Made by a program: the position numbers and the translations under genes
The notes under the pieces: generated by a model
Seen by the model: the letters and a program-made list of their open reading frames with translations, nothing else
What the model was told of the DNA's origin: nothing
Database searches by the model: none
In this document: piece after piece, positions 31,706 to 39,264 of the stretch
Position numbering within the stretch: position 1 is the first letter of the stretch
How the letters are laid out: every line of letters starts with the position of its first letter
Assembly: GCF_014205275.1 (NCBI RefSeq)
Contig: NZ_JACHND010000001.1
Location: 5,456,001-5,520,000 of the forward strand
Source of the DNA: Sphaerisporangium siamense
GTDB taxonomy: Bacteria > Actinomycetota > Actinomycetes > Streptosporangiales > Streptosporangiaceae
Length of the DNA stretch: 64,000 bases
Direction: 5' to 3'

Positions 31706-33871
31706 TCAGCACTGCGTTCCGCCCCAGGTGATCGTCACGGTCTTGGCGCCACCGTTGGAGGTGAACCGGATCCGCGAGGTGCTGCAGTACGGCGTGCCGT
31801 AGGCGGTGATCGTGGCCGAGCGGCCGGCGCGGATCGTGCCCTGCGTCGAGCTGAGCACCCCGCCCTCGCTCATCGAGGCCCGCCAGCGCACGGTGCCCCC
31901 GGGCGCGCGCAGCCGGATGTTCACGTAGACGATGTAGTCCGAGGTGACCCGGTACTTGGTCGGGCTGACCAGCAGGACGGGCCTCGGGGCGGGCGGGCTG
32001 GTGCGCGGGGGAGTGGGGCTCGGCGTCGGCGTGGGGCTCGGCTTGGGCGGCGAGGGCACCGGGGTCGGGTCGGTGGCCGACGGGTCGCCCGCCGACGGCC
32101 CCGGCATCAGAGTGGGCGGAGGGCCGAACGCGCCGGGCACCTCCAGCCCGCCGGGCCGTCCGGGCGCGAGGATCACGGCCACGACGGCGGCCAGCGCCAG
32201 CCCTCCGGCGAGGACCACGGCCACGCTCAGCACGCGCCGCCTCCGCCGGCCCCGAACCCCGCCCCGCCCGCCGGTGGACGACGGCGTCCCTCCCGTGCCC
32301 TCCCCGTGCGCGGGAGGCAGGGCATGCCGACTCGATCCCGCACCCCTGCGCCCCACCCTCGCCGCCCCGGTCCCCGGCATGTTCGCCTGTCCCGCCGGCA
32401 CGCCCGCTGTGATGGCGGGTGAGAGGCCGGGCCCGGTGGCCGGATCCTGTTCCAGGGGGGTCGTGGAGCCGGTGATGGCGGTCGATCCCTGCGGGTGCCC
32501 GTGTGGGACGTCCCCAGGGGAAGTGGGAGGGGCCGCCGACGCGGTGCCGGTGATCACATGGAGAGGAGGCCGGGACGCGCCGAGGTGTGAGGGGATCGGG
32601 CCCTCGTGCGCGGGCGCGGCGTCGAGGGGCGTGACGTTCGGCGGCGTGACGTTCGGCGGCGTGACGTTGTGGGGCGTGACGTTGTGGGGCGTGACGTTGG
32701 GGGGACTGACCGTTGAGGGCGTGATGGTCGGAGGTGTGACGTTTGAGGGCGCGGTGGTGGGGGGTGTGGGGTTTCGGGGTGCGGTCGGAAGGTGTCCCCA
32801 GACGGCCGTCCCGCCTGTTCCCGGGGAGGTGGCCGCCCTCGGGAAGGGGGAGGTTCCGGGGTGCGTGGTCGCTGAGAACGGGGTGGTGCTTCCGGGGGTG
32901 GTTCCTGGAGGTACGGCCGTTTCTCGATACGCGGCCGTTTCTGGGGGTGCGGCGGTTCCAGGCAGCGGGCCGGGTCCTGGGAACGGGTCGGCTGATGGGG
33001 GCAGGGCCGATCCTGGGGGCGGTGGGGGCATGTAGAGGGGGGAGACGGAGTTCCAGGAGGTGAGGTGTGGGGTGCGTAGACGTCCGAGGAGTTCGCGGGC
33101 GGTCGGGCGGCGGGCGGGGATCTTGTCCAGGCAGGCCGTGAGCGCCTCCGACAGCGCTCCTCGCAGCATCGACAGGTCCGGCGGGCCGCTCAGCACCCGG
33201 TCGGCCACGCCGGACACCGCGCCGGCGCCGAAGGGCGCCCGCCCGGTCGCGGCGTAGACCAGCGTGCACGCCCAGGCGAACATGTCGGCCTCAGGCCCGA
33301 GCGGCGCGCCCGCCAGCCGCTCGGGCGCGGTGAAGGCGGAGGCCGGGGACGGGACGGCGCCGACGGGCCGCACGGTGTCCAGGGCACGGCCGACGCCGAC
33401 GTCGATCACGCGGGGGCCGTCCGGGCCCATGAGCACGGAGCCGGGGCCGAAGCCGCCGTGCGCGGTGCCCGCCTCGTGGACGTCGGCCAGGGCGCCCAGG
33501 GTCGCGATCGCCAGTCGTTCCAGCTCCGCGCCGTCGCGCGGCCCGTACCGTTCCACGACCTCGGCCAGCGACGGCCCCTCGACGTACTCGACGGCGTGGT
33601 AGAGGCGGCCGTCGTGGATGCCGTAGGACAGGACCCGCGCGACGTGGATGCCCGGCACGCGCTGCGCCCGCCGCAGCTCCGTGCCGAAGGCCCGCCGCAC
33701 GCCCTCGTCCTCGGACAGGCGCCGGTACAGGAGTTTGACCGCCACCCGCGCGCCCGACCCGGTCTCGGCGGCGTACACGACGCCGTGGGCGCCCTCGCCG
33801 ACGCGGCCCGTGAGCCGGTAGGAGGCGACCCGCGGTGGATCGGACGGATCCAAAGACCTCAAAGCCGGCAA
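31706..33871 (-). CDS. Membrane-anchored Ser/Thr protein kinase-like protein, probable pseudokinase
   Basis: This 721-residue protein has an N-terminal kinase fold (about 18-275), a Pro/Thr-rich linker with NVTPP-type pentapeptide repeats, a basic segment and one transmembrane helix (VLSVAVVLAGGLALAAVVAVIL, about 545-568), a Pro/Ser/Thr stalk and a small extracellular C-terminal domain with two cysteines. The glycine loop GEGAHGVVY and Lys46 (VAVK) are intact and DVG (157-159) keeps the metal-binding Asp, but the catalytic loop HRDxKPxN reads HGGFGPGS (138-145): the base Asp, Lys and Asn are all gone. The APE motif is present. The TTG start at 33871 has AGGGAGAG upstream. It is divergent from mshC. 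Catalysis is unlikely; ATP binding with a scaffold role is the inference. Confidence 0.85.
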   Translation of the reverse strand: MPALRSLDPSDPPRVASYRLTGRVGEGAHGVVYAAETGSGARVAVKLLYRRLSEDEGVRRAFGTELRRAQRVPGIHVARVLSYGIHDGRLYHAVEYVEGPSLAEVVERYGPRDGAELERLAIATLGALADVHEAGTAHGGFGPGSVLMGPDGPRVIDVGVGRALDTVRPVGAVPSPASAFTAPERLAGAPLGPEADMFAWACTLVYAATGRAPFGAGAVSGVADRVLSGPPDLSMLRGALSEALTACLDKIPARRPTARELLGRLRTPHLTSWNSVSPLYMPPPPPGSALPPSADPFPGPGPLPGTAAPPETAAYRETAVPPGTTPGSTTPFSATTHPGTSPFPRAATSPGTGGTAVWGHLPTAPRNPTPPTTAPSNVTPPTITPSTVSPPNVTPHNVTPHNVTPPNVTPPNVTPLDAAPAHEGPIPSHLGASRPPLHVITGTASAAPPTSPGDVPHGHPQGSTAITGSTTPLEQDPATGPGLSPAITAGVPAGQANMPGTGAARVGRRGAGSSRHALPPAHGEGTGGTPSSTGGRGGVRGRRRRRVLSVAVVLAGGLALAAVVAVILAPGRPGGLEVPGAFGPPPTLMPGPSAGDPSATDPTPVPSPPKPSPTPTPSPTPPRTSPPAPRPVLLVSPTKYRVTSDYIVYVNIRLRAPGGTVRWRASMSEGGVLSSTQGTIRAGRSATITAYGTPYCSTSRIRFTSNGGAKTVTITWGGTQC
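32628..32745 (-). repeat. 15-bp in-frame tandem repeats (NVTPP pentapeptides)
   Basis: Five units sharing GGCGTGACGTT start at 32628, 32643, 32658, 32673 and 32688 (plus-strand reading), followed by three degenerate units at about 32703, 32718 and 32733. They encode NVTPx pentapeptides in the linker of the kinase-like protein. Confidence 0.85.
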
Positions 33872-34051
33872 GTGAGCTCTCCCTGGCAGCGAACCTCAAG
33901 CCGCCGAGCCCCCCATACCCGTGGCGGCAAGATTCTGCCACGTCCTGCACCATCCGGTATGGGTTTGCCCCTCGACGATTCCGCCGGGCGAGCCACCCCT
34001 AGTCTGGCGAAACGGACACCCCAGGGTGATCCCACCAGAGCGTGCCATGGA

Positions 34052-34057
34052 TAGGCT
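34052..34057 (+). promoter_or_regulatory. -10 element (TAGGCT) of leaderless mshC
   Basis: TAGGCT ends 6 bases before ATG 34064; no ribosome site. Confidence 0.6.
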
Positions 34058-34063
34058 CAGCAC

Positions 34064-35287
34064 ATGCGATCGTGGCCTGCTCCCGAGATAGCTCCTCTGC
34101 CCGGCGCCGGCCTTCCGCTCCGGCTCTACGACACCTCCTCCCGCGAGGTGCGGCCGACCTCTCCCGGTCCCACGGCCCGCATGTACGTGTGCGGCATCAC
34201 CCCCTACGACGCCACCCACCTGGGGCACGCCAACACCTACCTGGCGTTCGACCTGGTCAACCGCGTGTGGCGGGACGCGGGCCACGAGGTCCACTACACG
34301 CAGAACGCCACCGACGTGGACGACCCCCTGCTGGAGCGCGCCGAGCGCGACGGGCTCGACTGGCGGGAGCTGGCCGGGCGCGAGATCGACCTGTTCCGCG
34401 CCGACATGGAGGCGCTGCGGGTGCTGCCGCCCCGCGAGTACGTCGGCGTCACCGAGGTCGTCGGCCAGGTCGCCGAGCTGATCGAGCGGCTGAAGGACAA
34501 GGGCGCCACCTACGAGATCGACGGCGACGTCTACTTCTCCTCCGCCGCGGCCCCCAAGTTCGGCGCGGTCTCCGGGTACACCGAGCACCAGATGCTGGAG
34601 CTGTTCGCCGAGCGCGGCGGCGACCCGGATCGCGAGGGCAAGCGCCACCCGCTGGACTGGCTGCTGTGGCGCGCCGAGCGCCCCGGGGAGCCCTCCTGGC
34701 CCTCGGCGTTCGGCCCGGGCAGGCCCGGCTGGCACGTCGAGTGCACCGCGATCGCCCTGACCCGCCTCGGCACCGGCTTCGACGTGTCGGGCGGCGGCTC
34801 GGACCTGATCTTCCCCCACCACGAGATGGGCGCGAGCGAGGGCCATATCGCCACCGGCGAGTGGCCGTTCGCCCGGGCCTACGTCCACGCGGGCATGGTG
34901 GGCCTGGACGGCGAGAAGATGTCCAAGTCCCGCGGCAACCTGGTCTTCGTGTCCCGGCTGCGCGCCGGGCACGACCCGATGGCCGTGCGCCTGGCCCTGC
35001 TCTCCCACCACTACCGCTCCGACTGGGAGTGGACCGACGGCCAGATCGCCGAGGCGATCGAGCGGCTGGCGCGCTGGCGGACGGCCGTGAACCTCGCCGC
35101 CGGCCCGGACGCGGCGCCGGTCCTGCGGGAGGTCAGGGAGCGTCTGGCCGACGACCTGGACGCGCCGGGCGCCGTGGCCGCCGTGGACGACTGGGTGGCC
35201 CGCGCCGCCGCCGGGGAGGGCGCGGACACCTCGGCGCCGGGGCTGGTGCGCGCCGTGGCGGACTCCCTGCTGGGCGTCCGGCTGTAG
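34064..35287 (+). CDS. mshC: Mycothiol ligase (L-cysteine:GlcN-Ins ligase)
   Basis: This 407-residue enzyme ligates cysteine to glucosaminyl-inositol with ATP, the penultimate step of mycothiol synthesis. It is a cysteinyl-tRNA synthetase relative: zinc Cys in [20 protein letters not shown] (HIGH motif as HLGH), [10 protein letters not shown] with further zinc ligands, and KMSKSRGN. MshC rather than CysS is indicated by the N-terminus [14 protein letters not shown], the short length without a tRNA anticodon-binding end, and neighbours that match the mycobacterial mshC region. It ends 7 bases from the stop of the convergent gas vesicle operon. Confidence 0.95.
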   Translation: MRSWPAPEIAPLPGAGLPLRLYDTSSREVRPTSPGPTARMYVCGITPYDATHLGHANTYLAFDLVNRVWRDAGHEVHYTQNATDVDDPLLERAERDGLDWRELAGREIDLFRADMEALRVLPPREYVGVTEVVGQVAELIERLKDKGATYEIDGDVYFSSAAAPKFGAVSGYTEHQMLELFAERGGDPDREGKRHPLDWLLWRAERPGEPSWPSAFGPGRPGWHVECTAIALTRLGTGFDVSGGGSDLIFPHHEMGASEGHIATGEWPFARAYVHAGMVGLDGEKMSKSRGNLVFVSRLRAGHDPMAVRLALLSHHYRSDWEWTDGQIAEAIERLARWRTAVNLAAGPDAAPVLREVRERLADDLDAPGAVAAVDDWVARAAAGEGADTSAPGLVRAVADSLLGVRL

Positions 35288-35294
35288 GAGAGTT

Positions 35295-35636
35295 CTAGCG
35301 GTCGGTCGGCAGCAGGGTGCCGAGCGGGCCGAGGTCGAGGTTCAGGTCCGACGGCGAGACGCCGAACCGTTCGCACAGCTCGGTCATGGCCTCCTCCAGC
35401 CGCATCAGCGTCACCCCGAGCGCCTCGACCTGCTCGTCCGACAGGTCGCCCTGGTCCATGCGCCGCACGCACTGGCGCTCCACGAGCTGGCGCACCAGCT
35501 CGACCAGGGTGAGGACCAGCCGGGTCAGGTCGCGCTCGACCGTCTCGGGGTCGGCCTTCAGGTGCCAGCGCCCCGCCGACACCGGCGCGTCGTCGCCGGG
35601 AGGCCGCTGCGCGGGCTCAGTACCGCTCGACGTCAT
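35295..35636 (-). CDS. gvpK: Gas vesicle protein GvpK
   Basis: This 113-residue protein matches GvpK, an accessory protein needed for gas vesicle assembly: the helical core DPETVERDLTRLVLTLVELVRQLVERQCVRRMDQGDLSDEQVEALG is diagnostic, followed by LMRLEEAMTELCERFGV. It is the last gene of the minus-strand gvp operon and its start overlaps the end of gvpS by 20 bases, implying coupled translation. It ends 7 bases from the mshC stop, leaving no room for a separate terminator. Confidence 0.92.
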   Translation of the reverse strand: MTSSGTEPAQRPPGDDAPVSAGRWHLKADPETVERDLTRLVLTLVELVRQLVERQCVRRMDQGDLSDEQVEALGVTLMRLEEAMTELCERFGVSPSDLNLDLGPLGTLLPTDR

Positions 35637-35913
35637 AGGGCATCCCCGTCTCCAGAGGCTCCGCGCCGCGCACCGACATGATCAGCGCCCGCAGCGAGAT
35701 GCGGACCAGCTCGATGTCGGCGATGGACAGCACCAGGTCGCCGGTGACCACCACGCCGCCCGCGAGCAGCCGGTCCAGCAGGTCCACCAGCGTGACCCGC
35801 TCGGGCGGCAGCCGTCCCTCTGCGGCCGGCGCGGCCCCGCGCGGCGCCATCGGGGCCTCACGCTCCCGCAGGGTCACGGGTTCCGCCGCCGCGGCCCCGG
35901 TATCACCCCGCAT
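35617..35913 (-). CDS. gvpS: Gas vesicle protein GvpS (GvpA/J family)
   Basis: This 98-residue protein of the GvpA/GvpJ/GvpM/GvpS family contains the core VTLVDLLDRLLAGGVVVTGDLVLSIADIELVRISLRALIMSV, the amphipathic alpha-beta-beta-alpha unit of gas vesicle shell proteins. Its Ala/Pro-rich N-terminal extension and place next to gvpK match GvpS of Streptomyces. Such minor shell homologues help nucleate or shape vesicles. Start ATG 35913 lies 11 bases inside the gvpL end; an internal ATG at 35850 is possible. Confidence 0.88.
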   Translation of the reverse strand: MRGDTGAAAAEPVTLREREAPMAPRGAAPAAEGRLPPERVTLVDLLDRLLAGGVVVTGDLVLSIADIELVRISLRALIMSVRGAEPLETGMPYDVERY

Positions 35914-36700
35914 CGCGGCCCCCGGACCCGGCGAACTCCAGCGCGGTGAACGAGTACGGCGCCCACGGGCCGGTCAGCTCCACCTCGATGCCCGGCTCCC
36001 GCAGCCCGTCGACCGCCGCCGCGAACTCCTCGCGCCGCGCGTCGTCCACCAGGTAGGCGCCGTTGAGCAGCATCCAGTCGTCCCTGCCGGACAGCTGCGG
36101 ATCCTGTGGCCGGTGCCGCGCGCCGGCCACCGCGATGTGCGTCAGCGACTCGTGGATGTGCTCGGCCCGCTCGGCGGCCTGCCGCCACGCCTCGTCACGG
36201 CCGCGCAGGCTCGCCTTGCGCCGCCGCAGGTACGCCGTCCCGGGCCGGGTCTCCGTCCCCGCCGGGACGCTCTCCTCGGCGGCGGGCGCCGCGGGGCGCG
36301 CGTACACCTTGACCCCCCACTCGCGGCGCCCGGCGACCCGCGCGAGCACCGCGGCGAAGTCGTCGTGCCGCCGCTCCAGCATGTCGCGCACCTGGTCGTC
36401 GCCGCCGTACACCGTGACGAGCCGCACCGGGGCGGTGGCGGCGCCCGCGCCCACGGCCTCCACGACCTGGTGGTGGGCGCGGGCCGTCTCGCCGACCCAC
36501 TCCAGGTCCTCCAGCGACCGCCGCAACGGCTCCTCGCCGAACTCCTCCAGCGGCACGGTGCTCACGTAGGCGACCAGGCCGCCGTGCGTCACCGTGCGGA
36601 CCGGCGCCCCGGCCACGCCCGCCAGGCCGGGCGGCGGCACGGCCGAGCCCCGGTCCCCCTCACGGCTGATCGCGTACAGGTACGTTCCGCTGCCGGGCAC
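35903..36700 (-). CDS. gvpL: Gas vesicle protein GvpL (GvpL/GvpF family)
   Basis: This 265-residue GvpL/GvpF-family protein begins SGTYLYAISREGDRG, the beta strand that opens the family fold, and contains GLVAYVSTVPLEEFGEEPLRRSLEDLEWV, HHQVVEAV and the C-terminal NGAYLVDDARREEFAAAVDGL and TGPWAPYSF. These proteins act in vesicle assembly and contact GvpA. The GTG start at 36700 has GGAGGAGGAAG upstream; the longer in-frame reading lacks family sequence. A second member, gvpF, lies upstream in the operon. Confidence 0.9.
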   Translation of the reverse strand: MPGSGTYLYAISREGDRGSAVPPPGLAGVAGAPVRTVTHGGLVAYVSTVPLEEFGEEPLRRSLEDLEWVGETARAHHQVVEAVGAGAATAPVRLVTVYGGDDQVRDMLERRHDDFAAVLARVAGRREWGVKVYARPAAPAAEESVPAGTETRPGTAYLRRRKASLRGRDEAWRQAAERAEHIHESLTHIAVAGARHRPQDPQLSGRDDWMLLNGAYLVDDARREEFAAAVDGLREPGIEVELTGPWAPYSFTALEFAGSGGRDAG

Positions 36701-36738
36701 CGTCTTCCTCCTCCCGGTCGGCGGGAGACGGGCGGACG

Positions 36739-37215
36739 TCAGCCGCGCCGCTCCCGGCCCCCCTGAGTCCGCCGTTCCCCTTCGTCGTAGCCCCGCGGCT
36801 CCCGCCGTTCGCGCTCCTCGTACGACCGGAGCTCCCGGTCGTCGAAGGCCTGCTCCCGGCGCGGCCCCTCGATGGTCGGCCGCCCCCGCGCGGCGTCCTC
36901 TTCCTCGATGGTGGCGAGCCTGCGGCGCAGCCTGCGGTTCTCCTCGATCAGGTCGCGGTCCTTGGAGCTGAGCCACGGGTCGTGCTCCCACCAGTCGATG
37001 CCGAGCTCGCGCGCGGTGTCCACCGAGGCGATCAGCAGCCGCAGCTTGATGGTGAGCAACTCGATGTCGAGCAGGTTGACGCGGATGTCGCCCACGATCA
37101 CCACACCCCGGTCGAGCACGCGCTCCAGGATGTCGCCGAGGTTGCCCCCGGAGTCGCGCGCGGCGGGCGCCCGCCTGCCGTACGGTGACATCACGCCGGA
37201 CGTCGGGTCGGACAT
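36739..37215 (-). CDS. gvpJ: Gas vesicle protein GvpJ (GvpA family) with charged tail
   Basis: This 158-residue protein has a GvpA-type core (LGDILERVLDRGVVIVGDIRVNLLDIELLTIKLRLLIASVDTARELGI) and, unlike the usual shell protein, the GvpJ-type continuation WWEHDPWLSS, then a helical, strongly charged tail of about 60 residues (Glu/Arg-rich). ATG 37215 overlaps the gvpO stop region and has GGGGTGAG upstream. GvpJ is a minor shell component thought to act at the growing or tip end of vesicles. Confidence 0.9.
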   Translation of the reverse strand: MSDPTSGVMSPYGRRAPAARDSGGNLGDILERVLDRGVVIVGDIRVNLLDIELLTIKLRLLIASVDTARELGIDWWEHDPWLSSKDRDLIEENRRLRRRLATIEEEDAARGRPTIEGPRREQAFDDRELRSYEERERREPRGYDEGERRTQGGRERRG

Positions 37216-37216
37216 C

Positions 37217-37612
37217 TCACCCCACCCCACCCGTGTCGCCCCGGGCGCGCTTGTAGGTGCGCACCCGGCGGTAGGACCTCAGCTCGCCCTGGGGATCCAG
37301 GTCGACCGCGTAGATCCCGAGCGTGTCGCCCGAGGAGGGGACGCGATGGTCCTCGACGACCTCGACCTCCACCGTCCAGCCGTCCTCCGACGGCCGCACC
37401 AGCGTGACGCCCTCGACGTCCTTGCCGGTCAGCTCGGCGATCTGCCGCAGCGCCACGCTGCCCGCCGACACGGCCGTCAGGCGCCGCCGCCCCACACCCT
37501 CGTCGCGGCGGGGCCGTCCGGCGTCCTCGTCGTAGTCGTCCTCGTCGTAGGAGTCGTCGGGCGCGTATCCGCGTGTTTCGCCCCCGCTCCGGCGTCCCCG
37601 ATTCACCGGCAC
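37217..37612 (-). CDS. gvpO: Gas vesicle protein GvpO
   Basis: This 131-residue protein has an acidic, disordered first third (DDSYDEDDYDEDAG) and the GvpO domain: AVSAGSVALRQIAELTGKDVEGVTLVRPSEDGWTVEVEVVEDHRVPSS and ending YRRVRTYKRARGD. GvpO is found in the gas vesicle clusters of haloarchaea and actinobacteria and is required for vesicle formation in haloarchaea. GTG 37612 is preceded by GAGGAGG with an 8-base spacer. It lies 46 bases after gvpG and abuts gvpJ. Confidence 0.92.
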   Translation of the reverse strand: MPVNRGRRSGGETRGYAPDDSYDEDDYDEDAGRPRRDEGVGRRRLTAVSAGSVALRQIAELTGKDVEGVTLVRPSEDGWTVEVEVVEDHRVPSSGDTLGIYAVDLDPQGELRSYRRVRTYKRARGDTGGVG

Positions 37613-37658
37613 GACCCCACCTCCTCTCGGTACCCCCGCCCCGGGCGGCCCCGCACGG

Positions 37659-37880
37659 TCAGCCGATCATCTGGCCGAGGATCTCCTCCTGCGCCCGCGC
37701 CTCGTCCTCCGCCGTGATCAGGCCCTGCTCGCGCAGCCGCTCGACCTCCTCCAGCCGCCGCCGCACCGCGGCCGGGTCGCGACGCTGCGTCTCGACCTGC
37801 TCCTCGATCAGCTCGCCCAGCTTGATGAGGCCCTTGACCGGGGCGAGCGGCAGGCCGAAGATCATGCCTAGCAGGCCCAT
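37659..37880 (-). CDS. gvpG: Gas vesicle protein GvpG
   Basis: This 73-residue protein matches GvpG: a hydrophobic start MGLLGMIFGLPLAPVKGLIKLGELI, then a charged coiled-coil segment EEQVETQRRDPAAVRRRLEEVERLREQGLITAEDEARAQEEILGQM. GvpG binds GvpF/GvpL and GvpA during assembly. ATG 37880 lies one base from the gvpF stop, so translation is coupled. Confidence 0.93.
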   Translation of the reverse strand: MGLLGMIFGLPLAPVKGLIKLGELIEEQVETQRRDPAAVRRRLEEVERLREQGLITAEDEARAQEEILGQMIG

Positions 37881-37881
37881 G

Positions 37882-38709
37882 TCAGCCGTCCCCCTCCTTG
37901 GCCGCCACGAAGTCGTAGGCCGCCTGCGGGCCGAGCAGGCGCAGGGTGACGCGGCCCTCCCAGCGGGCGGCGAACTCCTCCAGCGCCTCCTCGAACTCCT
38001 GCTGCCGGTCGGAGTCCACCAGGCAGGCGAGGTGCGCCGCGTCCTCCTCGTGGGTCGGGTCCCTGATCACGACCGCGGCGCAGTGCGGGGCCAGCCCTTC
38101 GGCCAGGGCGCGGCTGTCGGCCTCCCGCTTCGCCTCCACGGCCTCGTTGATGATCTCCCCGAGCCTGATCCTGGCGTCCCAGGTCGCGTCCTCGGGCAGG
38201 CCGCGGATCTCCTCGCGCAGCCGCGCCGCCTCCGGCTGCTCCTGGAGGACCTCCCGCAGCAGGGCGCCCTCTTCGTACCGGGCCTTGACGACGAACTGGG
38301 CGTGCCCCTCCAGCCGTTCGAGGGCGGCGCGGAACTCGTCCAGATGCGGGGCCAGCAGTTCCCGGGCCACCGCCTCCCGGTTCTCCATGACCGCGCCGAA
38401 GCGCAGCGGCAGCACGGGCACCTCGGCGGCGACGTCGTCCAGGAGCCGCTGGTGCGCCATCAGGTCGGCGGGCCTGCCGAGCGGCCCGGTCGGGTGCAGG
38501 TCGCTGACCAGGGCCGCGATGTCCTCGTGCCGCACCAGGCCGATCTTGCCGGGCGGATCGCCCACTCCGCGCTCCTCCGGGTCGAACTCGACGTCCGCCG
38601 GCAGGATGCCGTACACGTAGGACGCCGTCGCGGTCGCCGCCTCGGTCTCGGGACGCCCCGCGGCGGCGCCCCGCTCGCGCGAGGCGGCGTTCGGCGTGGA
38701 AGGGGCCAT
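37882..38709 (-). CDS. gvpF: Gas vesicle protein GvpF (GvpL/GvpF family)
   Basis: This 275-residue GvpF/GvpL-family protein has a 30-residue Ala-rich N-terminal extension, then ASYVYGILPADVEF, the strand LVRHEDIAALVSDLHPTGPLGRPADLMAHQRLLDDVA, VLPLRFGAVMENREAV, and the closing LACLVDSDRQQEFEEALEEFAARWEGRVTLRLLGPQAAYDF. GvpF interacts with the N-terminus of GvpA and is essential for vesicle formation. ATG 38709 lies one base after the gvpA stop; AGGAGG inside the gvpA end serves as the ribosome site. Confidence 0.93.
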   Translation of the reverse strand: MAPSTPNAASRERGAAAGRPETEAATATASYVYGILPADVEFDPEERGVGDPPGKIGLVRHEDIAALVSDLHPTGPLGRPADLMAHQRLLDDVAAEVPVLPLRFGAVMENREAVARELLAPHLDEFRAALERLEGHAQFVVKARYEEGALLREVLQEQPEAARLREEIRGLPEDATWDARIRLGEIINEAVEAKREADSRALAEGLAPHCAAVVIRDPTHEEDAAHLACLVDSDRQQEFEEALEEFAARWEGRVTLRLLGPQAAYDFVAAKEGDG

Positions 38710-38710
38710 G

Positions 38711-39118
38711 TCAGTCCTCCTGTCGGCCGCGCCTGCGGCGCGCGGGTTGCTCGGCGTACTCTCCGGCGAACTCGCGCAGCTTGTCGCCCGCCGCCTCCAG
38801 CGCGCCCTGCGCGATGCCCTTGGTCTTCGACTTGGCCACGCCTTGGGTCATGTCCTGCATCAGCTCCGGCAGCCCCTTCTGGCCCTCGGTGAGGTCCAGC
38901 CGGTTCACCGCCTGGGCGAAGCGCAGGTAGGTGTCCACGCTGGCGACCACGACGCGCGCGTTGATGGTCAGCAGCTCGATGCCCACGAGCGCCACGCTGA
39001 CGTACGCGTCGATGACCAGACCCTTGTCCAGAATCGTGTCGATGACGTCGGCCAATCCGCCGCCCGACGAGGACGGCCTGCCGGCCGCCCCGCCCCCTGA
39101 GGGCTGCACGATCGTCAT
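38711..39118 (-). CDS. gvpA: Gas vesicle structural protein GvpA with C-terminal extension
   Basis: This 135-residue protein contains the shell-protein core at about residues 20-75: [49 protein letters not shown]. GvpA forms the ribs of the gas vesicle. Typical GvpA is about 70 residues; here a Gly/Ser-rich start and about 50 extra C-terminal residues ([15 protein letters not shown]..., ending in RRRRGRQED) are present. AAGGAG lies about 9 bases before ATG 39118. It is the first shell gene of the operon and is tightly coupled to gvpF. Confidence 0.92.
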   Translation of the reverse strand: MTIVQPSGGGAAGRPSSSGGGLADVIDTILDKGLVIDAYVSVALVGIELLTINARVVVASVDTYLRFAQAVNRLDLTEGQKGLPELMQDMTQGVAKSKTKGIAQGALEAAGDKLREFAGEYAEQPARRRRGRQED

Positions 39119-39264
39119 TCGCCCTGCTCCTTCTCCTCGTTACCGTGGTGTCTCGTTGCCGTCGTCGTTGTCGTCGTCGCGGTGGTCACGGCCGTCGCCG
39201 TCGCTTCGTCGGCGCCCGCCCCTCGTGGTCCTTGCGGACGTCGCCGGGGCGCGGGCGCGATGGT

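Noticed and set aside
34064-35287. Cysteinyl-tRNA synthetase
   Set aside because: HIGH and KMSKS motifs are shared, but the N-terminus, the missing anticodon-binding region and the conserved neighbours identify MshC.
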